Below, one piece after another: positions 26,086-35,838 of a DNA stretch of 64,000 bases (positions within the stretch are counted from its first letter, which is position 1; each line of letters begins with the position of its first letter). The translations under genes and the position numbers were made by a program. Below the pieces are notes generated by a model. That model had not been told where the DNA came from. It ran no database searches and worked only from the letters and a program-made list of their open reading frames with translations. Source of the stretch: Pseudomonadales bacterium (lineage in GTDB: Bacteria; Pseudomonadota; Gammaproteobacteria; Pseudomonadales; Pseudohongiellaceae); contig WLWQ01000001.1 in the NCBI GenBank assembly GCA_012103535.1, positions 1,054,001-1,118,000 on the forward strand. Reading direction: 5' to 3'.

Positions 26086-26262
26086 GGAGCCTCTGCACAA
26101 GTCTATGGCAGCTCTGCAGATCCTGAAACGTGCAGCTGCAAGGCGCAGTTCGCCGTTAATGGCCCAAGTCCTTAACAAGAATCGCAACGCGGCAGATGCG
26201 CGTTTCAGGACTGCCCTGCGGGGCCAAAGGTCAGAGCTGCCATAGACTTGTGCAGAGGCTCC
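26086..26262. mobile_element. 177-bp MITE-like element
   Basis: Terminal inverted repeats of 31 bp (26086-26116 and 26232-26262) match perfectly, starting GGAGCCTCTGCACAAG. Inner arms TCCTGAAACG/CGTTTCAGGA add a nested inverted repeat. It is too short to encode a transposase. Flanks are CTAG (26082-26085) and CTGG (26263-26266), possibly a worn 4-bp target duplication; IS5-type elements use such CTAG-like sites, so an IS5-like parent is plausible. It sits immediately after, and shares its flank with, the stop codon of the upstream gene. Confidence 0.75.
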
Positions 26263-26266
26263 CTGG

Positions 26267-26298
26267 ATAAAAAAACGGCGGTAGCAAGCTACCGCCGT
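26267..26298 (-). terminator. intrinsic terminator of the peroxiredoxin gene
   Basis: On the minus strand an 11-bp stem ACGGCGGTAGC/GCTACCGCCGT (26275-26298) with a 2-base loop is followed by seven T residues. It ends the peroxiredoxin transcript and abuts the MITE-like element. Confidence 0.85.
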
Positions 26299-26317
26299 GA
26301 AGTATGCGAGGCCACGT

Positions 26318-26893
26318 TTAAGCAGCCTGCGTTTGGAGAGACTTTTCCGACTGTGTTGAAGAATGTGACTGTCGTGCGCGGAGAAAGTTCAACATCGTTT
26401 CAGCATCGCTCACTTCAAAGGGATCACTTTCACAATTATCACTCTTTCCCGCTTCAGCAAAAATCTTGGTGACTTCGCCGTTTTCAACCAGCATGGAATA
26501 GCGCCAGGAACGATCACCGAAACCCAGGTTTTCTTTCTTCACCAACATATCCATGGCACGAGTAAAGTCTGCATTGCCATCTGGAAGCATTTTCACTTTG
26601 CTAATACCTAGTTGTTTGCCCCACTGAAACATAGAGAACGCATCGTTAACACTGAGGCAATAAATTTCATCTACTCCTGCTTTACGTAGCTCGTCGTAAT
26701 TCCCTTCGAATCCAGGCAAATGAGTGCTACTGCAGGTTGGCGTGAATGCACCAGGCAAAGCCAATACGATCACCGTTTTATCATTGAATATTTCGTCACT
26801 GCTGACGTCCTGCCAGCGAAACGGATTTTCAGTATCGAGTGATTCGTCTCTTACTCGAGTTTTGAACACTACGTTCGGAATAGTTTGTTCCAC
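26318..26893 (-). CDS. peroxiredoxin, Prx5 type
   Basis: The 191-residue protein has the Prx5 motif PGAFTPTCSSTHLPGF with peroxidatic Cys54, and a further Cys in SDNCESDPF that may resolve the sulfenic acid. It reduces hydrogen and organic peroxides using glutathione or glutaredoxin/thioredoxin. The GTG start at 26893 has an AAGGGG ribosome site. The C-terminal tail (after about 172) is a polar extension. It is monocistronic and ends in a strong terminator. No clear OxyR box was found upstream. Confidence 0.92.
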   Translation of the reverse strand: MEQTIPNVVFKTRVRDESLDTENPFRWQDVSSDEIFNDKTVIVLALPGAFTPTCSSTHLPGFEGNYDELRKAGVDEIYCLSVNDAFSMFQWGKQLGISKVKMLPDGNADFTRAMDMLVKKENLGFGDRSWRYSMLVENGEVTKIFAEAGKSDNCESDPFEVSDAETMLNFLRARQSHSSTQSEKSLQTQAA

Positions 26894-27161
26894 AATGATC
26901 CCCTTTCCTTCAAATTCATTTGTTTTGATGAGATAACAATAGCGCCCTATTATTAATCGGTAAAATGATTTATTTCGATCGATTCAATCGAATTTTTCGA
27001 TGAGTAATTGTTTTTTAGATGGCTCGATTTCAGCGGATTGTTTGTTACAGAGTGGCACAAATCAAACCCGAGTTTCGGGGCCTGCAGCCCCGCTATCTGT
27101 AGACAAATCAGTGAATTAGGATTAGAGTTTGATGCACTCAAAATAACAAATAGGAAGAGAT

Positions 27162-28529
27162 ATGAAGCTCCCTACTAAGCCCCTATTTACCGCCCTCGCA
27201 GGCATATTCGCAGCAGGCGCATTTTCTGCCGTAAATGCTCAGGGCGAAGCGCCGTCTTTTTACGCTGATGCCCTGCCAGTTTTTCAGAAAAACTGTGTTG
27301 CCTGTCACCAGGATAATCCACCTGATGTTGGCGGAATTTTCGCGCCAATGGCTCTGGATAACTATGAGCAGGCGAAAATCTGGGCGCCGGTTATTAAGAA
27401 CGCGTTGCTTACCAATTACATGCCACCCTGGGGTGCCCACGAACGTCACCGCGGTGAATTCAAGGGCGAGCGCTATATGGATCAGCAAGAGAAAGATCTA
27501 TTGGTCGCCTGGGTAGATTCCGGTGCAATAGAAGGAGATCCTTCTGATGCCTCTAGTGGTGCTTCCTTGGTTGCCAATGGTGCTGGCACCACGCTTCCAC
27601 CATCAGGTTGGTGGATTGGCGATCCTGATCTAGTCGTGCAGTTCGAACAAGAGGTGTACGTACCAGACGAAGTCATGGATTGGCAGCCAACTATTCAAAT
27701 GCCTGTTCCAGAAGGTGCCCATGAAAATCCTGCCTGGATTTCCAGAGCAGAGCTCGATCCGGGCGGCCCCTGGGTTCATCACATCGTTTCCAGTCACATG
27801 GGTGTAGGTGTTCCAGGTCGTGGACCTTTTACCTATCCGGAAGGCTGGGGCGTATTACTGCCGGAAGATCCATTCATTACAGTAAATATGCACTACCATA
27901 AGGATCCGGGCGAAGGCACTGCGGTCAATGACCTGACACGCGCCGGATTTAAGTTTTACGAAGAAGGCGATGTTATCGACCACGTGGTTGAAACCAATCT
28001 GCTGCCTCACCGTGGTTGGACAATTCCTGCCGGTGATCCTAATTACGAAGTGAATAACACCTACGCTATTGAAGAAGATATCTTTCTTCTTTCAATGGGT
28101 CCCCACATGCACTATCGCGGCAAAGCCATGCGCTATGAATTGGAATACCCCGATGGCGAAAAAGAAGTTCTGCTCTGGGTACCTGATTATGATTTCAATT
28201 GGCAGTTTCTCTATGAATATGAAACACCAAAATTCATCCCTGCTGGATCGACTATGCACATGAGCTGGTGGTTCGATAATTCAGAGGGCAATCGATTTAA
28301 CCCTGATCCAACCCAGGATGTCGTATACGGTGCAGCTACTACTGATGAAATGGCCAATGCCCGCATTTACTACGCACCGACTACGCCGCGCGGAATCGTA
28401 GTAGGCGATCCAATTCCTCAAGATGTAATCAAGACAGCGCAGGAAGAAGATGCGCGTCGCCGCGAATTTTCACGCTTGTTCGATCCGACAGCTGATGACT
28501 TTTCCTGGTTAGAAGAAGATAGCCCGTAA
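27162..28529 (+). CDS. cytochrome c fused to copper type II monooxygenase-like domain
   Basis: The 455-residue exported protein (signal about 1-26) starts with a single-heme domain (CVACH, 45-49; a Met in NYMPPWG near 87 may be the distal ligand). It then has a two-part domain resembling PHM/DBH-type copper monooxygenases: WVHHIV (His206-207), MHYH (243-246), PHMHYRG (314-320), MHMSWWFDNS (365-374) and a C-terminal DEM. The conserved His/Met pattern fits two copper sites. A heme fused to this fold could deliver or accept electrons. It is followed 27 bp later by a secreted hypothetical gene. Confidence 0.75.
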   Translation: MKLPTKPLFTALAGIFAAGAFSAVNAQGEAPSFYADALPVFQKNCVACHQDNPPDVGGIFAPMALDNYEQAKIWAPVIKNALLTNYMPPWGAHERHRGEFKGERYMDQQEKDLLVAWVDSGAIEGDPSDASSGASLVANGAGTTLPPSGWWIGDPDLVVQFEQEVYVPDEVMDWQPTIQMPVPEGAHENPAWISRAELDPGGPWVHHIVSSHMGVGVPGRGPFTYPEGWGVLLPEDPFITVNMHYHKDPGEGTAVNDLTRAGFKFYEEGDVIDHVVETNLLPHRGWTIPAGDPNYEVNNTYAIEEDIFLLSMGPHMHYRGKAMRYELEYPDGEKEVLLWVPDYDFNWQFLYEYETPKFIPAGSTMHMSWWFDNSEGNRFNPDPTQDVVYGAATTDEMANARIYYAPTTPRGIVVGDPIPQDVIKTAQEEDARRREFSRLFDPTADDFSWLEEDSP

Positions 28530-28556
28530 ACTTAGAACGCAGGTGAGGAGAATCTC

Positions 28557-29549
28557 ATGGAAAAACTGACAATAAGAAAAGCAATCAATGGCATTCTCCT
28601 CACCACAGCTGTTCTGGGCATGTCGATTGCCGCGGCCCAGGACTACATCGTTCCCCGAACCGCAGATGGTCAGCCTGATTTTTCTGGCGTATGGACTAAC
28701 GACACCATCACCCCAATGGAACGCCCTGCTTCGTTGCAAGGTCGTGCCTTTCTTACCGAAGATGAAATTGCGTCGATGGAAAGCAATCTTGCCGAGCGTC
28801 GTGAAGCGGCTGATAACAATATCGTGGTTGAAGTTGGCGGAAACATAGGCGGTTACAACCAGGTTTGGTTGGATTCTGGCGATACTGTTCTGTCCACCGG
28901 ACAGACTTCTCTAATTGTTGACCCACCGAATGGACGCGCTCCTCTGCGTGAATCTGCTGCCGCAGTTCGCGACTATTATTTCGCTCACGTTGAAGATCAC
29001 TACATCTATCACACAGTTTGGGATCGTTGTTTAACCCGTGGTGTTCCTGGCTCGATGTTGCCGGCCGGTTACAATAATGCCTATCGTTTTATACAGACAC
29101 CTGACACCTTTACTATCGTCTATGAAATGATTCATGACGTACGCACCATCCACCTGAATAAAAATGGCCACATCGATGACAAGGTGAAGCTCTATATGGG
29201 GGATTCAGTCGCCCATTGGGAAGACGATACCTTGGTGGTTGAAACGACCAACTATAACGATCGCGGCATGATTGCCAGCAGTAGCGCCGGTGCTCGACTC
29301 AAAGCTGTTCCTGTTACCGAAGATTTGCATGTGGTTGAGCGTTTCACGCGAGTGAGCGAAGGAACAATTATCTGGTCAGCAACTATTACCGATCCAGAAA
29401 TCTACACCCAACCTTTTACAATCTCTATGCCGCTGACGAATGAGCCTGATTACGTCATGTATGAGTACGCCTGCCACGAAGGAAACTACGCGATTCCCAA
29501 TATCCTCAGTGCCGGCCGCGCTAAAGAGCAACAAGCTAGCAACCAGTAG
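28557..29549 (+). CDS. secreted hypothetical protein
   Basis: The 330-residue product has a signal peptide (about 1-26) and begins its mature part with a TADGQPDFSGVWTND segment, common at the start of uncharacterised exported proteins of marine and soil bacteria. Other conserved-looking parts are YIYHTVWDRCLTRGVPGSMLPAGYNNAYRF (about 150-180) and VAHWEDDTLVVETTNYND (about 219-236). It has no catalytic motif that I can name. A good ribosome site (GAGGAG) follows the monooxygenase-like gene closely, so they form an operon and may share a substrate. Confidence 0.65.
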   Translation: MEKLTIRKAINGILLTTAVLGMSIAAAQDYIVPRTADGQPDFSGVWTNDTITPMERPASLQGRAFLTEDEIASMESNLAERREAADNNIVVEVGGNIGGYNQVWLDSGDTVLSTGQTSLIVDPPNGRAPLRESAAAVRDYYFAHVEDHYIYHTVWDRCLTRGVPGSMLPAGYNNAYRFIQTPDTFTIVYEMIHDVRTIHLNKNGHIDDKVKLYMGDSVAHWEDDTLVVETTNYNDRGMIASSSAGARLKAVPVTEDLHVVERFTRVSEGTIIWSATITDPEIYTQPFTISMPLTNEPDYVMYEYACHEGNYAIPNILSAGRAKEQQASNQ

Positions 29550-29686
29550 CGCTAGCCCGAAACATAGCCGCTCGACTTTACTCACTGCGGCAACCCTCAA
29601 CAGAAGTTACCCGTATCTATCCAGGTACTGGTAACTTATTCTCGAAAAATAAGTAACTAGTTCGACCTGGTTAAGAGGACTCAGTA

Positions 29687-30394
29687 ATGACAGAGCAAGC
29701 AACGGTATCGAAAGAAGAATGGCTCGAAGCCCGCCGCGCATTTTTGGAGAAAGAAAAAGAATTCACCAGGCTCAGAGATGAATTAAGTGAACAGAGGCGA
29801 CAACTTCCTCGAGTCAAAATTGAAAAGAACTACCGCTTCATTGGCAACGAAGGCGAACTAGGTTTGGCGGATCTATTCGGTAACAACTCACAACTTGCCG
29901 TCTATCACTTCATGTTTGGACCGGAATGGGAAGAAGGTTGTCCAAGCTGTTCGTACTGGGCTGACAATTACAATGGTATGGATATCCATCTCGCCCATCG
30001 CGACATCAAACTTATTGCTATTTCCCGAGGCCCATTAGAAAAATTAAATGCTTATAAAGAACGCATGGGTTGGAATTTCGATTGGTACTCTTCACTAAAC
30101 AACGATTTTAATTTCGACTTCAATGTTTCATTTACCGAAGAGCAGCAGGCATCGGGCAAGCCAATTTACAATTTCGATACGATGCCTTTCCATATCGAAG
30201 AAGCGCCGGGCTTTAGTGTGTTTCAGAAAGATGAGCAGGGAGATATCTACCACACCTATTCAACGTTTGCGCGAGGCTTGGATATATTTAACATGGCCTA
30301 TCACATCATGGATATGACGCCGAAGGGACGCGATGAAGACGACTTACCGTTTACTATGGGCTGGGTGCGGCGCCATGATCAGTATGAGGATTGA
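29687..30394 (+). CDS. DUF899 thioredoxin-like protein
   Basis: The 235-residue cytoplasmic protein matches the DUF899 family: an N-terminal coiled helix (EEWLEARRAFLEKEKEFTRLRDELS, about 10-34), ELGLADLFG, FMFGPEWEEGCPSCSYWADNYNG with a CxxC (about 87-90), and RGPLEKLNAYKERMGW. The fold is thioredoxin-like, and the CxxC suggests a disulfide or peroxide chemistry, but the role is unknown. The AAGAGG ribosome site is well placed. Whether it is transcribed with the preceding gene is unclear, because a 137-bp gap with small hairpins lies between them. Confidence 0.85.
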   Translation: MTEQATVSKEEWLEARRAFLEKEKEFTRLRDELSEQRRQLPRVKIEKNYRFIGNEGELGLADLFGNNSQLAVYHFMFGPEWEEGCPSCSYWADNYNGMDIHLAHRDIKLIAISRGPLEKLNAYKERMGWNFDWYSSLNNDFNFDFNVSFTEEQQASGKPIYNFDTMPFHIEEAPGFSVFQKDEQGDIYHTYSTFARGLDIFNMAYHIMDMTPKGRDEDDLPFTMGWVRRHDQYED

Positions 30395-30549
30395 AAACCA
30401 GCTGTGCATTGAAGAACAGTTTTTACTGTATGTAAATACATGAGAATTACCACCCATACTTTCTAAGATCAGAAAAGACTAGCCTGTACTCTCACACAAC
30501 AGAGGGGCACGGAGCTCACCAGAGCCCATAAGCCCCCGAGAGGTACAAC

Positions 30550-31830
30550 ATGACTTTTCCGAGAACCGTTGGATCGATGCTGCATTACCTGGGCATCCTG
30601 AAAAACGAATGGCGCTTGAAGTTTTTTCAATTCCGAAAAGTAAGTGCCAATCAAATATCCTTCCTATTCCTTTTTGTTGTAATTAGCACTTCCGCATCAG
30701 CAACCGCGTCGGATGTTGCATGGTTTGAAAGCCAAACCAATACACTGATGCTACCGAGAGTGAGCCTGTCGGAAGCAGGTTTTACCTCAATGGAGCTGCA
30801 AATAACTGAGACAGCACCCGACCTGATACTTACATTGAATAATAGCGAGGAATTGAATGGAACTGGTGAGAGCATAGCCTACTATTCAAGTGATACTGGC
30901 TTGTTGAATATTCCTCAACTGCAAGTTGGAGAAGATTTCTGGATGCTAACGTTGCAACAGATTTCAGACACAACACAATTTAGCGTTGCATCAGCAGCAC
31001 CTTCACCTCGAGTTTCCATTCTCGAAATCGAAGACTCTGAAACAATCCCTTATGTTTTTGCATTCGGCAATGAGTATGCCATTCCATCACTAGATTCAAA
31101 TGGTACTCTGCGAGGAATTGACTATTTAAAATCTGAAACAGAGCTGATCAGTTTTCGATTTGATGCTATCGGCAATCTTGAACGCATTAAATTTCCCAAT
31201 TTTGAAGCGTCTTATGCCTACTCATTTGGAGTGTGGTTCTCCTTATCCGGTAATGGCACCAGCAGCAGTGCATGGACCACCGGGGAAGAATTAAATACCT
31301 ATCTTGCTCAGAATGTAGATCCGTTGGAAACTGAATTTCTGAGGCAGATAATTCTTGAGTTTAATCAGCTATCGCAAGAGGAAGATTTATTGTCATCGGT
31401 TGACAGCGAATGGGATAAAGTCGTCACGCAGATTTCCGAGAGTTTACCTTCGGACGACAGACTATTTCCTTTACTCAAAGCGGCAACACTCGCTACTAGT
31501 ATCTATGCCTGCTCCCTGAGCCTGGAAGATGCTCCCTATCGTCTCTCCTGCGAATCAGCCCTGCAATCCTATGCTAGCTTAATCTCTAAAAATGATGCCG
31601 AACACAATGCAAGGTTTGCCGCAGCGATCGGTCTTGAAGCAATCCAGTGTTTTTATGTTGACGGTTCAAATAGCTGTGTAGATTTGAACAATTTGACTTT
31701 TTTCGGGATTGTTTTTTGGAATGAGTCGAGTTCTTTGGAGGGAAGCTGCACCTACGCCGGAAATGATCCAAACGCGATGTACACTGATTGCTACAGCAAT
31801 TCCGATGGTCAAAATACAGACTATGAGTAA
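30550..31830 (+). CDS. hypothetical exported protein
   Basis: The 426-residue product has a long N-terminus with a hydrophobic export segment (about 38-54, FLFLFVVISTSASATA). A later start in the same frame would give a more typical signal peptide, so the start is uncertain. The mature protein is mostly beta with acidic, polar loops. Late Cys residues (YACSLSLEDAPYRLSCE, CFYVDGSNSCVDL, GSCTYAGNDP, YTDCYSN) suggest disulfides in an exported domain. No family is recognised. It runs convergent to the NosR-like gene. Confidence 0.55.
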   Translation: MTFPRTVGSMLHYLGILKNEWRLKFFQFRKVSANQISFLFLFVVISTSASATASDVAWFESQTNTLMLPRVSLSEAGFTSMELQITETAPDLILTLNNSEELNGTGESIAYYSSDTGLLNIPQLQVGEDFWMLTLQQISDTTQFSVASAAPSPRVSILEIEDSETIPYVFAFGNEYAIPSLDSNGTLRGIDYLKSETELISFRFDAIGNLERIKFPNFEASYAYSFGVWFSLSGNGTSSSAWTTGEELNTYLAQNVDPLETEFLRQIILEFNQLSQEEDLLSSVDSEWDKVVTQISESLPSDDRLFPLLKAATLATSIYACSLSLEDAPYRLSCESALQSYASLISKNDAEHNARFAAAIGLEAIQCFYVDGSNSCVDLNNLTFFGIVFWNESSSLEGSCTYAGNDPNAMYTDCYSNSDGQNTDYE

Positions 31831-31872
31831 AGATTGATTTCTCAGTAAGCCTAAGCTTTCGCAGAGAAATGA

Positions 31873-33894
31873 CTAACTGGTTGCGCCTACCGCATCCCAG
31901 TGTTTGATGCGAACCTTGACTGTTTCCATGTCGTGTTTACACACACCAGAACGGGCAATCAGTTTCGATTCGCAAATATCACAACGAACACATTCCTTGA
32001 AATCTATGTTGGGACCACGGATAGCTCCGGTAGGACAGGAGTGCTCGCAAACTTTGCATACATCACATTGAGAAACGCGCTTTATGCGCCAGGGTGAGAT
32101 CAACGCTAATACGCCGAGCCCTGCTCCTAATGGGCAGGCATAACGACAGTAAAAGCGAGAGATAAATACCGAAGCGAGGATGAATGCAGCGAGTATTCCC
32201 CATAACAAGTAAGACTGACTGAAATAGAAGATCGTTCCAAATGGTTCGAAGTATTGAAACAGACTCAAATTCGTAAACGAGATCGCCATGACGATTAAGA
32301 ACGCAAGGATTGCATACTTAATGTAAATCGCCTTGTCGTGAATCGCAGCTGGAAGTTCTTTCTGAAAATGCCGTGGCATGAAGTGAGCGATTAAATCCTG
32401 TAAGGCTCCGAACGGACACAGCGACGAGCAGAAGACTCTTCCCCAAAACAATGTAGTAACAAGAGTAAATATAATAATTAACAATTGCGGTAAATCACTT
32501 CTAAACATCAAAGGACCAATCTTCACAAAATTTGTAATGTGAGAGACTGAAACGAATCCACCATCCATCCAGCCCAGGTATACCAGAGTAAATACCAGAG
32601 TAGCCCAACGAATCGCCGCACTCTTTCTTAAGAACGCAGTCATCACCATAGCGAGCAGTAGTAGTAAGATTGCCACATCCATCCACGGCGCATCGTTAAT
32701 TAAACTGGCATAGAGTCCTTCATTTTGAAACGCGGTTAAATCGTCTTCATAATCAGGTAGCAGTTCAGGAGGAATTGGTGTTCCAGTAGCGAGCGCGAGT
32801 GGAATCTGCGGCACTTGGTAAGACGCACGAGCAATCGTGCCAAACTCACCGACTCTGCCACCAGTGTTGTAAAGCACATCAAAGGGTTGCGTAAGATCGA
32901 TGGCCGGATCCAGCACCATGGCACCGGCGAAGCGCACGCGATTAGCGATCTTGCCGTAATCAGCACTACCAACGTAAACGAAGCGGCGTCTTTCAATGGG
33001 GTAAACATCCTCACCCTGTTGAACTACCAGCCGCTCCTGGCGAAAAGGTTGCGATGAATTGCCATCGATGCCAACCAGCAGCATATTACCGTCCCGTACT
33101 CGGGCACTGGCTTCACGGTCTGCTCGGGAGTAATCCACTTCTCCAACTAGCAATTCGCCTAAACGGTCGTGACCCATAAAGGCCAGGGCCAAATGCAGTT
33201 CTGTCATATCGGGTTGAGGAATAACCCAATTCACCACCAGCTTATTTTCGATCATGTCGTCCCAGCTTTGGCCAGCCAAGACTTGAAGCGCAACAGCGTC
33301 TGCGGTGGTTAATGCAACAAATTCGGAATCGCTTAGATAAGTTTCAGCAATTCGCCGTGCCGCATTGCGAACTCCGCGGGAAACTGCCCAACTGGTAATG
33401 GTTGCACGGGATATGCCATCGACATCGCGGCCGATGCGAAAACCCTCGACAATGTTTTTATCATCGAATTGCTGGGGAAAATATTCGCTGTTAATAAAGT
33501 CACCACGAATACTGCGATAGGATTCGATGTAGTGAAGAATTTTAATGCCGGTTATGGTGCCACGCATATCCATGCCAACGAGTACGTCCACTGGCGCTGA
33601 ATAACCAATTTCCTCTGGCGGTAAATCTGGCGTCTCAAATAGATAGCCAACAGTTTCCAGCTCGCTGGACTCTGGATTTTCTCGCAGGGCTCTATATACC
33701 GGAGGATTACCTTCTTTTGGTGAGAACTCTTGGGCCTCAGGAAATACTTCCCGCAATACTTCTTCAGTCACCTCAATCGGTGGCTGCGCATAGACTTGGG
33801 AAGCTGAAAAAAGCGTTAGAAAGGAAAAAACCAGCGGGAAAAATTGGATGAAGTAGTGCTGGAAAATACGCTTCATTGTGTTTGACGACGGCAT
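31873..33894 (-). CDS. NosR/NirI-like membrane flavo-ferredoxin protein
   Basis: ATG 33894 (alternative 33876) gives 673 residues. The layout is signal helix, periplasmic FMN-binding-like domain with a SRATITSWAVSRGV segment, several membrane helices, a Cys pair region (CSSLCPFGAL) and CRYACPLGAGLG, then two 4Fe-4S motifs, CDVCKVCEHSCP and CVRCDICE followed by a last Cys. Family members carry electrons across the membrane, classically to nitrous oxide reductase. No nos genes are present here. Instead a PQQ dehydrogenase and a cytochrome lie divergently 180 bp away, so it may serve a different electron route. Confidence 0.85.
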   Translation of the reverse strand: MPSSNTMKRIFQHYFIQFFPLVFSFLTLFSASQVYAQPPIEVTEEVLREVFPEAQEFSPKEGNPPVYRALRENPESSELETVGYLFETPDLPPEEIGYSAPVDVLVGMDMRGTITGIKILHYIESYRSIRGDFINSEYFPQQFDDKNIVEGFRIGRDVDGISRATITSWAVSRGVRNAARRIAETYLSDSEFVALTTADAVALQVLAGQSWDDMIENKLVVNWVIPQPDMTELHLALAFMGHDRLGELLVGEVDYSRADREASARVRDGNMLLVGIDGNSSQPFRQERLVVQQGEDVYPIERRRFVYVGSADYGKIANRVRFAGAMVLDPAIDLTQPFDVLYNTGGRVGEFGTIARASYQVPQIPLALATGTPIPPELLPDYEDDLTAFQNEGLYASLINDAPWMDVAILLLLLAMVMTAFLRKSAAIRWATLVFTLVYLGWMDGGFVSVSHITNFVKIGPLMFRSDLPQLLIIIFTLVTTLFWGRVFCSSLCPFGALQDLIAHFMPRHFQKELPAAIHDKAIYIKYAILAFLIVMAISFTNLSLFQYFEPFGTIFYFSQSYLLWGILAAFILASVFISRFYCRYACPLGAGLGVLALISPWRIKRVSQCDVCKVCEHSCPTGAIRGPNIDFKECVRCDICESKLIARSGVCKHDMETVKVRIKHWDAVGATS

Positions 33895-34074
33895 TCTTGT
33901 TCTTCGTAAAACTTCTGGTGAACCTATGCTACACAGATTGAATGGTGAGTAACACTGCGGGCACAGGATGGAATGAAACAAAATGTGTCAATGTCCCACC
34001 CCTACAGCTCTGGACTGGGATTCCTGTAGTGTTTATTCTGCTCTATTCAAGAACAAAGCGAAGGTCACTAAGCA

Positions 34075-35838
34075 ATGATAAAAAAGACACTATTCGCAAT
34101 TATCAGCTTATTCTGCGTTGTCAGCCCCTTTAGCAATTCTCAAATTCTCGATTACGAATCAGTAACCGATGAAATGCTGCAAAATCCGAGCGCCGAACAG
34201 TGGTTGAGTTGGCGCGGCACGCCACGCAGTTGGGGTTACAGCCCGCTCGATCAGATCGATACCGACAATGTGGGGCAACTCCAACTCGTTTGGTCATGGG
34301 CACTGGATGACACTGGCGCCGGCCAGGCTGCACCGCTTGTACGTGACGGCGTCATGTTTGTGCCGGGTCCACGTGGTGTTGTGCAGGCACTGGATGCAGC
34401 CACTGGTGATCTATTTTGGGAATACCGGCCTGGCATTACTCCTTCTATAGATGGAACCGATCGAGAAATTACTGCCGAAGAATTAAGCGATGCTGCTATG
34501 GCAGCAACGGCATTCGCTGGTGTCGGTCGCGGGGTACAGAAGAACCTCGCAATTTACGGCGACATGGTTTTCTACGCGACAGAAAATGCCAGCATCCGCG
34601 GCTTGGATGCACGCACCGGCCGATTGGTTTGGGAAACACAAACCGCCGATCCCGCCTTAGGTTACTACTACACAGCAGGCCCAATAGTTGCGAACGGCGT
34701 TTTAGTAACTGGCATTACTGGCTGTGGGCGCTATAAAGATGGGAATTGCTATTTCACCGGACACGATCCGCAAACCGGTGCAGAACTTTGGCGCTTTGAA
34801 ACGGTAGCCGCACCTGGAACACCGGGCGGTGACACCTGGGGCGATTTACCCTTACACTTTCGCGCCGGTGGCGATTCCTGGCAAGCCGGTAGTTACGATC
34901 CTGATTTAAATCTTGTCATTATGGGCACTTCTCAAGCGAAACCCTGGGCACGAGCAGTACGTGGCACAGACGGTGATGCGCTTTACACCAATTCTACAAT
35001 TGCACTGAATCCCAGTACTGGTGAAATGAATTGGTACTATCAACACCTTCCTGGTGAAACTCATGACATGGATGAAAATTTTGAAACGGTATTAATCGAT
35101 ATCGATGGTCGAGATTCGCTCTTTAAGATGGGAAAGCTTGGCATTCTGTGGCAGCTGGATCGTGAAAGCGGTGAAATAATTCGAGCTACCGATGTGGGCT
35201 ATCAAACCATCGTTAATGTAAATCCAGTTAACGGCAACATCTCCTATCGCGACGGCATGATTCCTCGCATAGGCCAGCAAATAGACATGTGCCCTAGCAC
35301 GTCTGGATTTAAGAGTTGGCGTGCCATGGCCTACTCGCCACAAACCGAAGCCATGTATATCCCCATTACTTTAAATTGCGAACTGGCAACCTTCGGACCC
35401 ACGGAACAAGTGTTAGGTGGTGGCGGGCCTGGCCCGGTAAGACGGATTAATTATCCTCATCATGACGCCGATGAGAATTTAGGTGAGCTGCTGGTAATGA
35501 ACATTCCGGACGGCGACATCAAATGGCGCTATCGACAACGTGCACCGATTAATACAGCCGCATTAACAACAGGTGGTGGTTTAGTTTTCATCGGTGATTG
35601 GAATCGTTATTACTATGCCTTCGATGCAGAAACCGGCGACAAGCTCTGGCAAACACGAGTCACGACTTCGGCTCAGGGCTTCCCTATGTCTTACATGATA
35701 GACGGCAAACAATATATCGCCATGCCGGTAGGAGTTGGTGGTGCAAGTTGGTCTGGCATGTTGCCCAGGGATCTCGCACCGGAATTAGTGAGCCCTCGTA
35801 ATGGAAATTCGATTCATGTCTTTGCACTTCCTGACTAG
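34075..35838 (+). CDS. PQQ-dependent alcohol dehydrogenase-type quinoprotein
   Basis: The 587-residue product has a signal peptide and the repeated W-motif propeller blades of PQQ dehydrogenases (LVWSWALDD, DLFWEYRPG, RLVWETQT, ELWRFETV, EMNWYYQHLPGETHDMDEN, ILWQLDRESGE, DIKWRYRQRAP, KLWQTRVTT). The family oxidises alcohols or aldols in the periplasm and passes electrons to a cytochrome c. Its length fits the short ethanol/methanol dehydrogenase group. I do not see a vicinal Cys-Cys in the expected region. The cytochrome gene overlaps its end, consistent with a dedicated acceptor. Confidence 0.88.
   Translation: MIKKTLFAIISLFCVVSPFSNSQILDYESVTDEMLQNPSAEQWLSWRGTPRSWGYSPLDQIDTDNVGQLQLVWSWALDDTGAGQAAPLVRDGVMFVPGPRGVVQALDAATGDLFWEYRPGITPSIDGTDREITAEELSDAAMAATAFAGVGRGVQKNLAIYGDMVFYATENASIRGLDARTGRLVWETQTADPALGYYYTAGPIVANGVLVTGITGCGRYKDGNCYFTGHDPQTGAELWRFETVAAPGTPGGDTWGDLPLHFRAGGDSWQAGSYDPDLNLVIMGTSQAKPWARAVRGTDGDALYTNSTIALNPSTGEMNWYYQHLPGETHDMDENFETVLIDIDGRDSLFKMGKLGILWQLDRESGEIIRATDVGYQTIVNVNPVNGNISYRDGMIPRIGQQIDMCPSTSGFKSWRAMAYSPQTEAMYIPITLNCELATFGPTEQVLGGGGPGPVRRINYPHHDADENLGELLVMNIPDGDIKWRYRQRAPINTAALTTGGGLVFIGDWNRYYYAFDAETGDKLWQTRVTTSAQGFPMSYMIDGKQYIAMPVGVGGASWSGMLPRDLAPELVSPRNGNSIHVFALPD

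Noticed and set aside
27076-27092. CGGGGC/GCCCCG hairpin before the cytochrome-monooxygenase gene
   Set aside because: No T-run follows and it is too short to claim a terminator or riboswitch.
26953-27141. 62-codon open frame in the peroxiredoxin/cytochrome-fusion gap
   Set aside because: Low-complexity Ser/Asn-rich product, no ribosome site, in an intergenic region with a small hairpin at 27076-27092.
30426-30441. LexA-box-like sequence CTGTATGTAAATACAT
   Set aside because: Ends ACAT instead of the conserved ACAG; the nearby gene is a hypothetical exported protein with no link to SOS repair.
30480-30549. Possible structured leader or riboswitch upstream of the 30550 gene
   Set aside because: Contains GC-rich short repeats, but I could not match it to any known riboswitch class or draw a convincing fold.
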